From Nitrospirota bacterium (GTDB lineage Bacteria > Nitrospirota > Thermodesulfovibrionia > Thermodesulfovibrionales > UBA1546): 43,720 bases of DNA. The stretch lies in the NCBI GenBank assembly GCA_016212165.1, contig JACRGY010000122.1, forward strand, positions 1-43,720, written 5' to 3'. Positions 18,120 to 26,024 of this stretch are shown here, in pieces (the first letter of the stretch is position 1; every line of letters starts with the position of its first letter). The position numbers were made by a program, and so were the translations under genes. A model generated the notes under the pieces. The model had not been told where the DNA came from. It ran no database searches and worked only from the letters and a program-made list of their open reading frames with translations.

Positions 18120-20936
18120 TCAAACCACCAACTCGTCATATATCTCTCTTACTTTTCCTCTTGTCTTTTCAAGATGTCTGATTAATTCTTCCCCATCTTT
18201 AAATCCCATAAATTCCGCAGCAGCACTTAATATATCCACATCGCTTTTTTTCAAAACATCTTTTTCCCTCAGCCTGAGATAGCTTTCAACAGTCCTGTAA
18301 AATACATAAGCATCTTTCATGAAATCTGCATCTGATTTGTTTATTATTCCTGGTTGCTCTAATCTCCCTATTGCATCAAGAGTGCCCTGAACAAGCAAAG
18401 AAGAAAATTTATTGCAGTTTTTGAGCTGTAGGTACTGGACTGTAAACTCCAGTTCTTCAAGCCCTCCAAATCCAAGTTTAATATCATAACCTTCTGTTTC
18501 TTTTGCAAGCTCCTTTTGTATCCTTTCACGCATTGCCCTGATGTCGGATGCGGAAACAAGGCTGCCGTGTTTGATAAGGATATCCCTTGCCATATCAATA
18601 AAGCACTCACCTGTCTTAATATCTCCTGCAACAGGCCTTGCCTTTAAGAGCGCCTGAAATTCCCAGAATGCGGCATTCCCCGAATAATAATCTCTTAGTG
18701 CATCCACTGATGATACCAATGTGCCCTTTGTTCCGTCGGGCCTCAGCCTTGTATCAACTTTGTATGCGATTCCTTCGCGGGTATATGAGAGAAGAAGCCT
18801 GAGAAGTTTTTCAGCAATCCTTGTCTGTTCCTCCTCAATATTATCCGGTGAGGCAAAGATAATATCAATATCCGAGTTGAAGGTTATTTCTCTGCCCCCG
18901 AGTTTGCCGAAACCTACTATCGCGAGATTCCCTCCCAGTTCTTCAACGCTTGCAGAAAGTATTGCCTCTGCGGCCTTGCTTAAACCCTTTATAAGTTCTG
19001 TCACATCTATCTTTTTTTGGAGGAACAGCAGGCTGAGCCTTATCTCTTCAACCTGACGCATAATACGCATTGCATCACTTAAGGCCTGTCCGCCCCTGGC
19101 GCTCTTTTTTAGTTCATCCTTTAATGTGTTCAGGTTTTTCTTAAGGACGATTTCATGCCCTATGAGTTCAAGATAATCGGGTTTCCTGATAATAGCCTTT
19201 GAAAGATATTCACTCTGTGAAAAAAGATTGATAAGGATTGGAATCAGGTCTTTATTTTCCGTGAAGAGGTCAAGATAAGATTCTCTCACGCTGAGCATCG
19301 AGGCAAAGGCCTGCAGATGATTCAGCGCCATATCCGGGTTGCTGCTCTTAACCGCTGCATCAACAAATACCGGAAGAATCTCGCTTAGCACCCTCCGCCC
19401 CCGGAGCGTCTGAAAATGGCGGGAGGCATCCCTGATATGCTGGATATTGCGCAAGCCCTTTTCCACATCTTTCAGCCCTATCTTGGCCAGATGTTCTTTA
19501 AGTTCAATGTCTGATAATTCCTCGTCAAACAGCACCACGCCGTCTGATGGTTCTTTTTTATCTTCCCTGAAAAGAGAGTCATAGATGGTTCTTGTTTTAT
19601 TTCTTCTAAGTTCAAGCTCTGATAAAAAAGAGGTTTTTTCTAAAAACCCCATTTTTTTTGAGAGTGCATTCAGTTCTTTTTCATCAGAAGGCAGGCTGTG
19701 TGTCTGAAGGTCGTTAAGCTGCTGAAGCCTGTGTTCAAGAGTTCTGAGAAACGTGTAGTTGTCTGAAAGCATGGCATAGTCAGCCTGGCCGATAAGATTT
19801 TTCTGCAGGAGCCTGTGCAGCGCTTTTTGAGTGCCCCGTTCTTTTAACAGCGGTTCCTTGCCGGCATAAATAAGCTGCAGGGCCTGTATAAAAAATTCTA
19901 TCTCTCTTATCCCTCCATATCCTCTTTTTATGTCATTTTTCTTGAATGTTGAATCTATCCTTGTCTTCACTTGCCGTATCTCATCTATTGCGCTGTAGTC
20001 CAGATATTTTCTGTATACAAATGGTTTTATCATCTCGAGGAACTCATTGCCCAGGGCTAGGTCTCCTGCAACCGGCCTTGCCCTGAGAAGCATGGCCCTT
20101 TCCCAGGCCCTGCCCCATGATTCATAGTATGTTTCATAGCCTGATAAAGGCAGGGCCAGGCTCCCCCTCTGGCCTTCCGGCCTTAACCTGAGGTCAACCC
20201 TGTATGCAAAACCGTCCTCTGTATTCATGGACAGAAACCTGTTCAGGTTTTCCCCTAACTTGCAGTAATACTCATGGTTGCTTATCCTGTTGGCATTAAT
20301 GCCCTGCGGTGTTATTGCCCCTGAAGTTTCCCCTTCTGAGGTCCCATACACAAGTATCAGGTCCACATCAGAGCTGAAGTTAAGCTCTTCGCTTCCGAGT
20401 TTCCCAAGGGAGATGACTGTAAAGGCATCATTTTTCGGTTCGCCGTATGTCTCATTCAGTGTTTTCTTTAAAACCTCTAATGACTCATTAAGTATCGTAT
20501 CTGCAAGCATGCTCAGCTCAAGCATGGTTTCTATGAGGTCAGACTTTTTAAGAATATCACGCAGGGTTATTCTGAGCAGTTCTTTTTTCCTGAACTTACG
20601 GACAACCTTCATATGGTCCGGGTTATTCTCAAATTGTTCTTTTAAAGAGGCGGAAAGGGTTTCTCTGTCCAGGGGGGTAGTTATATCAGCGAGAATGTCA
20701 AAAAGGATATCAGGATTTGAGACGCAGAAGACTGACAGGAACTGGCTGTAACTAAAGAGGAGGGATATTGGAGCAATATTCGCCTCAAGTTTTTCAATGA
20801 CATCAGGATTGCTGTCGCAGAATGTTGAGAGGTTTTTAAAAGCCCTTTCAGGGTCAGGAGTTGACAGCGCAGCTGACTTAATCAGTTTTTCCATAAGTAA
20901 TTGTTGCATGAAATGGCTGAATTCAACAAGGGGCAT
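18120..20936 (-). CDS. glnE: Glutamine synthetase adenylyltransferase/deadenylylase
   Basis: GlnE adds AMP to and removes AMP from a tyrosine of glutamine synthetase under PII control. The 938-residue protein has the expected duplicated layout. The N-terminal nucleotidyltransferase (deadenylylase) has SLGKLGSEELNFSSDVDLI near residue 175. The first helical domain follows (GYGGIREIEFFIQALQLI). The C-terminal nucleotidyltransferase (adenylylase) has GFGKLGGREITFNSDIDII near residue 675, and the second helical domain has GFGGLEELEFTVQYLQL. Both Asp-x-Asp metal sites are intact, so both activities are expected. No glnA or glnB is adjacent. The gene is divergent from the rhomboid gene, 92 nt apart. 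Confidence 0.95.
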   Translation of the reverse strand: MPLVEFSHFMQQLLMEKLIKSAALSTPDPERAFKNLSTFCDSNPDVIEKLEANIAPISLLFSYSQFLSVFCVSNPDILFDILADITTPLDRETLSASLKEQFENNPDHMKVVRKFRKKELLRITLRDILKKSDLIETMLELSMLADTILNESLEVLKKTLNETYGEPKNDAFTVISLGKLGSEELNFSSDVDLILVYGTSEGETSGAITPQGINANRISNHEYYCKLGENLNRFLSMNTEDGFAYRVDLRLRPEGQRGSLALPLSGYETYYESWGRAWERAMLLRARPVAGDLALGNEFLEMIKPFVYRKYLDYSAIDEIRQVKTRIDSTFKKNDIKRGYGGIREIEFFIQALQLIYAGKEPLLKERGTQKALHRLLQKNLIGQADYAMLSDNYTFLRTLEHRLQQLNDLQTHSLPSDEKELNALSKKMGFLEKTSFLSELELRRNKTRTIYDSLFREDKKEPSDGVVLFDEELSDIELKEHLAKIGLKDVEKGLRNIQHIRDASRHFQTLRGRRVLSEILPVFVDAAVKSSNPDMALNHLQAFASMLSVRESYLDLFTENKDLIPILINLFSQSEYLSKAIIRKPDYLELIGHEIVLKKNLNTLKDELKKSARGGQALSDAMRIMRQVEEIRLSLLFLQKKIDVTELIKGLSKAAEAILSASVEELGGNLAIVGFGKLGGREITFNSDIDIIFASPDNIEEEQTRIAEKLLRLLLSYTREGIAYKVDTRLRPDGTKGTLVSSVDALRDYYSGNAAFWEFQALLKARPVAGDIKTGECFIDMARDILIKHGSLVSASDIRAMRERIQKELAKETEGYDIKLGFGGLEELEFTVQYLQLKNCNKFSSLLVQGTLDAIGRLEQPGIINKSDADFMKDAYVFYRTVESYLRLREKDVLKKSDVDILSAAAEFMGFKDGEELIRHLEKTRGKVREIYDELVV

Positions 20937-20957
20937 ATTGTCAGCGTGGTGTTATAT

Positions 20958-20987
20958 TTGACCATAAAGAATTAATTACGGTAGTAT
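20958..20987 (+). promoter_or_regulatory. Predicted promoter of the rhomboid gene
   Basis: TTGACC at 20958-20963, an 18-nt spacer and TAGTAT at 20982-20987, upstream of a strong ribosome site (GGAGGGAGG, 21013-21021). Confidence 0.5.
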
Positions 20988-21028
20988 TATTGAGAAGAGC
21001 ATGTCTATAAGCCGGAGGGAGGCAACAA

Positions 21029-21706
21029 TTGATTCCATTTAAAGATGATAACCCGACAAGCACATTCCCTTTTGTTACTATCGGGATAATTGCGATAAAC
21101 ATACTCGTCTATATATGGGAAATAATGTCGCCTGCAGGAGAGAAATATATTGTCTATAGTTATGGTGCAATCCCCTCGAACCTTATATCTTTCGATACGA
21201 TGCAGCCAGTACACCCGGTCCTTACGATATTCTCGGCTATGTTCCTTCACGGGGGGATATTGCACATCGCCGGGAATATGCTATACCTTTGGATATTCGG
21301 AAATAACATTGAAGACATGCTTGGCCATTTTAAATTTTTTATGTTTTATCTCACAAGTGGTATTGTGGCTGCTTACTCACATGCAATCATGGCGTCTTCT
21401 TCATCTGTGCCGATGATTGGCGCAAGCGGCGCAGTTGCCGGAGTGCTCGGGGCTTACCTGCTTTTATTTCCCCGTGCAAAGGTGCATACGCTGATATTTT
21501 TGGGATTCTTTATTGAGGTTGTCAAAATTCCAGCCTTGATAGTTATTGGATTTTGGGCTATTATACAGGTTGTCAACGGGCTTTTGACCCAGGGGAGTGC
21601 AGCACAAGGAGGGGTCGCGTGGTTCGCCCATGTCGGGGGGTTCTTGGTGGGGCTCCTGACAATTAAACTATGGTTGCCAGGGAGGAGGTTTAGGAAGTGG
21701 TCGTAG
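21029..21706 (+). CDS. Rhomboid family intramembrane serine protease
   Basis: The 225-residue protein has six hydrophobic helices and the rhomboid marks. AGNMLYLWIFGNNIED (about residue 88) is the loop/TM2 region with the oxyanion-side asparagine. GASGAVAGVLGAYL (about 131) carries the catalytic serine. AHVGGFLVGLL near the C-terminus carries the catalytic histidine. It would cleave transmembrane substrates within the bilayer. The start is TTG at 21029, chosen because GGAGGGAGG lies 7 nt upstream and no ATG fits before the first helix. It overlaps the following receiver-protein gene by 10 nt. Confidence 0.92.
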   Translation: MIPFKDDNPTSTFPFVTIGIIAINILVYIWEIMSPAGEKYIVYSYGAIPSNLISFDTMQPVHPVLTIFSAMFLHGGILHIAGNMLYLWIFGNNIEDMLGHFKFFMFYLTSGIVAAYSHAIMASSSSVPMIGASGAVAGVLGAYLLLFPRAKVHTLIFLGFFIEVVKIPALIVIGFWAIIQVVNGLLTQGSAAQGGVAWFAHVGGFLVGLLTIKLWLPGRRFRKWS

Positions 21707-22614
21707 GCTGTCCGAAATGTAAAATAAAGCTTAAGGTTGCGGATGAAAAACTCACGCCTGAAGGCATACGCTTCAAATGCCCCAAGTGCAGCACCGTGCT
21801 CCTGGTAAAAAAACCTGCAGTGCAGATAAAACCTTTGGAGAATAAGATTATTGTTGCGCATGAAAACCCTGCAATCGTTGAGAGGGTAAACAAATTACTG
21901 ACACAAAAAGGTTACTCAGTTATTGTTTCATATGAGGGAATAGATACAATGATTAAGGCTGTAAAAGAACTTCCGTTTCTTGCAATCCTGGATGTTGCAT
22001 TGCCCAAGATATACGGGTTTGAGGTCTGCAAGAGGCTGAAAGAGCGGGCAGAAACAAAAGCAATAAAGGTCATACTGATAAGTTCGATTTACGATAAAAC
22101 CAGATACAGAAGAGAGCCTACTTCTTTGCATGGAGCTGACGATTATATTGAGGAGCATGAGATAGAAGCTTTGCTCATGGATAAAATTGATGTATTAAGA
22201 GGTGTAAAACCGAAAGAAGAAATTGCGGAAAAGCCAAAAGAGCCAGTTGTTGAAAAACCCCAGCCAAAGGTTGAAATGCCGGCACCGCCCAAAGTTGAAG
22301 CAACTCTTAAGGCAGCAGCCCCTCAGGCAGCACCGCCCCCGAAACCGGAAATAAAAGTAGAGGCAGATGAAGCAGTAGAGAAAGCGCGCCGGTTGGCCAG
22401 GACTATTATAGCTGACATTTATCTTTACAGTTCAGCAAAGATGGAAGCGGCAATAAAAAATAACAATTTTTACACTGTGTTTGCCTCTGAAGTTAAAGAA
22501 GGAACGAAGCTTTATGATGGCCGGATATCGCCTGAAGTGCGCAGTAAAGGCAATTTTTTCCGCGAGGCTATTGATAATTTCATAGAAAACAAGAAGAAAG
22601 TCTTAAAAATTTAA
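21697..22614 (+). CDS. Zinc-ribbon receiver-domain protein with unknown C-terminal domain
   Basis: Three parts are visible in 305 residues. First comes an N-terminal zinc ribbon (CPKC near residue 5, CPKC near 28; MJ0042 type). Second is a CheY-like receiver (about 48-165) with the phospho-acceptor in FLAILDVALPKIYGFEVC and the following ISS switch residues. Third, after a Pro/Glu/Lys-rich linker (KPKEPVVEKPQ, APPKVEATL), there is a C-terminal helical domain (about 225-305; RTIIADIYLYSSAKMEAAIKNN, FFREAIDNFI). There is no DNA-binding output domain. Similar zinc-ribbon receivers occur in social or gliding bacteria, but no motility gene is here. The GTG start at 21697 follows GGGAGGAGG and overlaps the rhomboid stop. 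Confidence 0.8.
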   Translation: MVVGCPKCKIKLKVADEKLTPEGIRFKCPKCSTVLLVKKPAVQIKPLENKIIVAHENPAIVERVNKLLTQKGYSVIVSYEGIDTMIKAVKELPFLAILDVALPKIYGFEVCKRLKERAETKAIKVILISSIYDKTRYRREPTSLHGADDYIEEHEIEALLMDKIDVLRGVKPKEEIAEKPKEPVVEKPQPKVEMPAPPKVEATLKAAAPQAAPPPKPEIKVEADEAVEKARRLARTIIADIYLYSSAKMEAAIKNNNFYTVFASEVKEGTKLYDGRISPEVRSKGNFFREAIDNFIENKKKVLKI

Positions 22615-22684
22615 AAATAGAAGCAAAAAAGAGAAAGGAAGAGCTTTAGCGAGATTTTAAGGTTTTTATCCGTTTTAACTCCCC

Positions 22685-22713
22685 TTGCCTTAAGGGTCAC
22701 ATTCTAGTATATT
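22685..22713 (+). promoter_or_regulatory. Predicted groESL promoter
   Basis: TTGCCT at 22685-22690, a 17-nt spacer and TATATT at 22708-22713. The -10 box runs into the CIRCE element, so repressor binding there would block initiation. Confidence 0.75.
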
Positions 22714-22738
22714 AGCACTCTCTAGCAGTGAGTGCTAA
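22712..22738 (+). promoter_or_regulatory. CIRCE operator (HrcA binding site)
   Basis: A perfect CIRCE inverted repeat, TTAGCACTC-N9-GAGTGCTAA, upstream of groES. In bacteria with HrcA, this operator represses groESL until heat or misfolded protein titrates GroEL away from HrcA. hrcA itself is not in the window. Confidence 0.97.
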
Positions 22739-22748
22739 CAATTCTAAA

Positions 22749-22767
22749 GCCCCGATATTATCGGGGC
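22749..22767 (+). promoter_or_regulatory. GC-rich hairpin in the groES leader
   Basis: GCCCCGATA-T-TATCGGGGC is a perfect 9-bp inverted repeat between CIRCE and the groES ribosome site. It lies inside the predicted 5' leader. It has no following T-run, so it is not a normal terminator. An mRNA-stability or thermosensing hairpin is possible. Confidence 0.6.
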
Positions 22768-22804
22768 AGCTATGAGTTAAAAATATAAGAAAGGAGACAT
22801 GTTT

Positions 22805-23095
22805 ATGAAGTTTAAACCACTTAGAGACAGGGTATTTGTCAAATATTCCTCGGAAGAGGAAAAGACAGCAGGCGGCCTTTACATACCCGATGCAGCAAAG
22901 GAAAAACCGCAGAGAGGCACAGTAATAGCAGTAGGAACAGGACGGGTGACAGACGACGGTAAACGCCAGCCCATGGAGATTAAGGTAGGGGATACGATAC
23001 TTTTTGACAAGTATTCAGGCTCAAAGATCAAGATGGACAACGAGGAATATCTCATAATAAGAGAAGAAGACATCCTGGGAATCGTAGAGGGATAA
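22805..23095 (+). CDS. groES: Co-chaperonin GroES
   Basis: GroES is the 10-kDa lid of the GroEL chamber. The 96-residue protein has MKFKPLRDRVFVKY, the mobile loop region (EEKTAGGLYIPDAAKEKPQ) that contacts GroEL, VGTGRV, and the end YLIIREEDILGIVEG. An earlier in-frame ATG exists at 22799. The ribosome site AAGGAG (22791-22796) is only 2 nt from it, but 8 nt from the ATG at 22805. The conserved protein also begins at 22805, so that start is preferred. The promoter and CIRCE lie directly upstream, and groEL follows after 79 nt. Confidence 0.97.
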   Translation: MKFKPLRDRVFVKYSSEEEKTAGGLYIPDAAKEKPQRGTVIAVGTGRVTDDGKRQPMEIKVGDTILFDKYSGSKIKMDNEEYLIIREEDILGIVEG

Positions 23096-23102
23096 AAAAA
23101 CA

Positions 23103-23129
23103 GGTCGGTACGACTCGCAACCGAGCTGA
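23103..23129 (+). repeat. 27-bp palindromic dispersed repeat, copy 1
   Basis: Matches 27055-27081 at 24 of 27 bases. The core CGACTCG is followed by AACCGAGCTGA, and the sequence is imperfectly self-complementary (TCGGTACGA against TCGCAACCGA). It lies in the groES-groEL spacer. Confidence 0.8.
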
Positions 23130-23147
23130 CAGCTATAAGCTTTCAGC
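23128..23147 (+). repeat. CAGCT-rich 20-mer, copy upstream of groEL
   Basis: GACAGCTATAAGCTTTCAGC here and AACAGCTATCAGCTTTCAGC at 24815-24834 agree at 18 of 20 bases in direct orientation, one on each side of groEL. Confidence 0.7.
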
Positions 23148-23174
23148 TTTAAATTAAAGAAGGAGGACTTACAA

Positions 23175-24812
23175 ATGGCTAAACAGCTTCTTTTTGATGA
23201 AGCAGCAAGGCATGAAATACTCAAAGGAGTGAGCATGCTTACAGATGCAGTAAAGGCGACATTAGGGCCAAAGGGAAGGAATGCAATCCTTGATAAAAAA
23301 TATGGCGCGCCGACAATTACAAAAGACGGTGTCACTGTTGCAAAAGAGATAGAACTAAAAGACCCATGGCAGAATATGGGTGCACAGCTTGTAAGGGAAG
23401 TCGCTTCAAAAACATCCGATGTAGCCGGTGACGGCACAACAACAGCAACCGTGCTTGCACATGCTATTTACAGAGAGGGCATGAAGCACGTTGTAGCTGG
23501 CGCAAACCCGATGGATATTAAGAGGGGGATAGAGAAGGCAGTAGAGGTGGTTATATCTGAGCTTAAGAAAATGAGCAAACCTGTTCAGGATAAAAAAGAG
23601 ATAGGGCAGGTCGGCACGATATCGGCAAACAGCGACCCGTCAATAGGTGAACTGATTGCAGAGGCAATGGACAAGGTCGGGAAAGACGGCGTAATCACAG
23701 TTGAAGAGGCTAAAAGCATGGCAACAACACTTGACGTTGTTGAGGGTATGCAGTTTGACAGGGGATATATTTCTCCTTATTTCATAACAGACCCTGAGCG
23801 CATGGAATGTATACTTGAGGACGTATTTATACTCATCCATGAAAAGAAGATTTCAAGCATGAAGGATCTTCTCCCTGTACTTGAACAGACCGCAAAGATG
23901 GGGAAACCGTTAATGATTATTTCCGAGGAAGTTGAAGGCGAAGCCCTGGCAACATTGGTTGTGAATAAATTGCGCGGCACGATCCAGGTCTGCGCTGTTA
24001 AGGCCCCTGGCTTTGGCGACAGAAGAAAGGCAATGCTTGAAGACGTTGCGATTCTTACCGGCGGCACACTGATAGCAGAAGACCTTGGCATTAAGCTTGA
24101 GAGTATAAAGATTGCTGATCTCGGAAGGGCAAAAAAGATTACAGTTGATAAGGAAAATACAACTATTGTCGAAGGTGCCGGAGACCATGCAAAGATTCAG
24201 GGAAGGGTAAAACAGATAAAGGCACAGATAGAGGAAACAACCTCTGATTATGATAAAGAAAAACTGCAGGAGCGGCTTGCAAAGATAGTTGGCGGAGTTG
24301 CGGTTATCAATGTCGGAGCTGCAACTGAAACAGAGATGAAAGAGAAAAAGGCAAGAGTTGAGGATGCACTCCATGCAACAAGGGCTGCTGTTGAAGAAGG
24401 CATAGTCCCCGGCGGAGGCATTGCACTTCTCAGGACCCTGCCTGCCCTCAGCAAACTTAAACTGGAGACTGACCAGCAGGTAGGCGTTGAGATTGTGAAA
24501 AAATCTCTCGAAGAACCAATCAGGCAGATTGTCAATAATGCAGGGCTTGAAGGTTCTGTGATTGTCGAGAAGGTTAAAAACTCAAAAGAGACAAACTATG
24601 GATTTGATGCAGATAAGGAAGAGTATGTTGATATGATAAAGGCAGGGATTATAGACCCGACAAAGGTGACAAGGTCTGCGCTTCAGAATGCAGCTTCTGT
24701 TGCGGCCTTGATGCTTACAACCGCTGTTATGATTACAGACATACCGGAAGAAAAACCTGAGGCGCCTGGAATGCCGCCTGGCGGAATGGGTGGAATGGGC
24801 GGAATGTACTAA
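23175..24812 (+). CDS. groEL: Chaperonin GroEL
   Basis: The 60-kDa chaperonin folds proteins with ATP and GroES in the cytoplasm. The 545-residue protein shows [12 protein letters not shown] and [27 protein letters not shown] (ATP site, catalytic Asp near 52 and 87), the apical-domain stretch [37 protein letters not shown], the intermediate domain [13 protein letters not shown], and the Gly-Gly-Met tail ([10 protein letters not shown]). The length is typical. AAGAAGGAGGA lies ahead of the ATG. It is co-transcribed with groES under CIRCE control and ends at the strong hairpin terminator at 24861. Confidence 0.98.
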   Translation: MAKQLLFDEAARHEILKGVSMLTDAVKATLGPKGRNAILDKKYGAPTITKDGVTVAKEIELKDPWQNMGAQLVREVASKTSDVAGDGTTTATVLAHAIYREGMKHVVAGANPMDIKRGIEKAVEVVISELKKMSKPVQDKKEIGQVGTISANSDPSIGELIAEAMDKVGKDGVITVEEAKSMATTLDVVEGMQFDRGYISPYFITDPERMECILEDVFILIHEKKISSMKDLLPVLEQTAKMGKPLMIISEEVEGEALATLVVNKLRGTIQVCAVKAPGFGDRRKAMLEDVAILTGGTLIAEDLGIKLESIKIADLGRAKKITVDKENTTIVEGAGDHAKIQGRVKQIKAQIEETTSDYDKEKLQERLAKIVGGVAVINVGAATETEMKEKKARVEDALHATRAAVEEGIVPGGGIALLRTLPALSKLKLETDQQVGVEIVKKSLEEPIRQIVNNAGLEGSVIVEKVKNSKETNYGFDADKEEYVDMIKAGIIDPTKVTRSALQNAASVAALMLTTAVMITDIPEEKPEAPGMPPGGMGGMGGMY

Positions 24813-24814
24813 AA

Positions 24815-24834
24815 AACAGCTATCAGCTTTCAGC
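24815..24834 (+). repeat. CAGCT-rich 20-mer, copy downstream of groEL
   Basis: Direct partner of 23128-23147 (18 of 20 bases), starting three bases after the groEL stop. Further CAGC-type motifs continue to about 24848. Confidence 0.7.
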
Positions 24835-24860
24835 AATTAGCTGGCAGCAAAACAAAAATA

Positions 24861-24894
24861 GAAAGGGGCGTGCTCTGCACGCCCCTTTCTTGTT
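24861..24894 (+). terminator. Rho-independent terminator of groESL
   Basis: A perfect 13-bp stem, GAAAGGGGCGTGC / GCACGCCCCTTTC, with a TCT loop, followed by TTGTTT. It ends the groESL transcript and separates it from mltG. Confidence 0.9.
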
Positions 24895-24938
24895 TCTATC
24901 TCATTGACTCTGGGTGTTAATTCTGGCACACTAAAAAC

Positions 24939-26024
24939 GTGAGAAAAAATATTGCAGTTATGCTTTTGTGCCTTGTATTTCTCTATCTCATATACATAGC
25001 AATAGAATTTCTGGTTCCGCTTCCAACAGGCACAAGGACCTCTGAGATACAGATACCCCAGGGCGCTACGTTCAGGCAGGCTATTGATATCCTGTCAAAG
25101 GAGAAACTGATAAGAGATAAAAACCTTTTCCTCTTCATTGGCAGGCTGACAGGCCTGCACAGAAAAATAAGGGCTGGTTACTATTCGATTACAGGCTCAA
25201 TGAACCCGCTGGATATTTTAATCCTCTTAAAGAACGGCCAGATTGTAGAATATGACATAACAGTGGTGGAAGGGGATTCCCTGCTGGAGATAAGAGAAAA
25301 ACTTGTTGAGAAAAACATTGGGGACAGGCAGACATTCAGAAAGATTGCGAAGGACAGTGATTTTTTAAAGTCATTCAATATAGATGCTCCTTCAATCGAG
25401 GGATATCTTTTCCCTGATACATATAAAATGCCCAAGGGAATAGAGATTGAGAATGCCCTTGCCATGATGATAAACAGCATGCGTGCTAAATATTCGGCTA
25501 AATTACAGGAAAGGGCAGCAGAACTCGGACTCACCGAGAACGAGGTACTTACGCTCGCATCCATAATTGAAAAAGAGGCAATTGTAAACAGTGAAAGGCC
25601 CTTGATATCGGCTGTCTATCATAACAGGCTTAAAAAAAGGATGCTTTTGCAGGCAGACCCGACTGCAGTTTACGGCATAAAAAGTTCAAAGGAAAGAATA
25701 ACCATGAGTGATCTCAGGCGTAAAACCCTGTATAACACATATGTTATTAAGGGCCTGCCTCCGGGGCCTATTGCCTCGCCAGGCATCAAATCAATTGAGG
25801 CGGCATTATATCCTGCAGATGAGAGGTATCTTTATTTTGTATCAAACAATGACGGCACGCATCAGTTCTCTGTCACGGCAGAAGAACACATAACTGCGGT
25901 GAAGGCATACAGGGAGATGAGAAAGATAGATAAAGAGATAGAGAAGCTGAAAGAAAAGGAAAAACAGAAAGAGACGGGAAAAGAGAACAATAATAACGGG
26001 GTGAAGGTAAATGGCCGCTCGTAA
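24939..26024 (+). CDS. mltG: Endolytic murein transglycosylase MltG
   Basis: MltG (YceG) cuts nascent peptidoglycan strands in the membrane and so limits glycan length. The 361-residue protein has a single N-terminal transmembrane helix (about 5-25, VMLLCLVFLYLIYIAIEFLV), a LysM-like region (RAGYYSITGSMNPLDIL), and the catalytic domain with IEGYLFPDTYKMP, LASIIEKEA (catalytic Glu near residue 210), VYHNRLKKRMLLQADPTAVYG and GLPPGPIASPG. The C-terminus is a charged Glu/Lys tail. The start is a GTG at 24939. The last 14 nt overlap ispG, so the two are co-transcribed. Confidence 0.95.
   Translation: MRKNIAVMLLCLVFLYLIYIAIEFLVPLPTGTRTSEIQIPQGATFRQAIDILSKEKLIRDKNLFLFIGRLTGLHRKIRAGYYSITGSMNPLDILILLKNGQIVEYDITVVEGDSLLEIREKLVEKNIGDRQTFRKIAKDSDFLKSFNIDAPSIEGYLFPDTYKMPKGIEIENALAMMINSMRAKYSAKLQERAAELGLTENEVLTLASIIEKEAIVNSERPLISAVYHNRLKKRMLLQADPTAVYGIKSSKERITMSDLRRKTLYNTYVIKGLPPGPIASPGIKSIEAALYPADERYLYFVSNNDGTHQFSVTAEEHITAVKAYREMRKIDKEIEKLKEKEKQKETGKENNNNGVKVNGRS

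Noticed and set aside
22799-22804. Earlier ATG for groES
   Set aside because: Only 2 nt from AAGGAG; the second ATG (22805) has correct spacing and matches the family N-terminus.
23910-24374. 154-codon minus-strand frame inside groEL
   Set aside because: Antisense shadow of a highly conserved gene; cysteine-rich noise with no domain.
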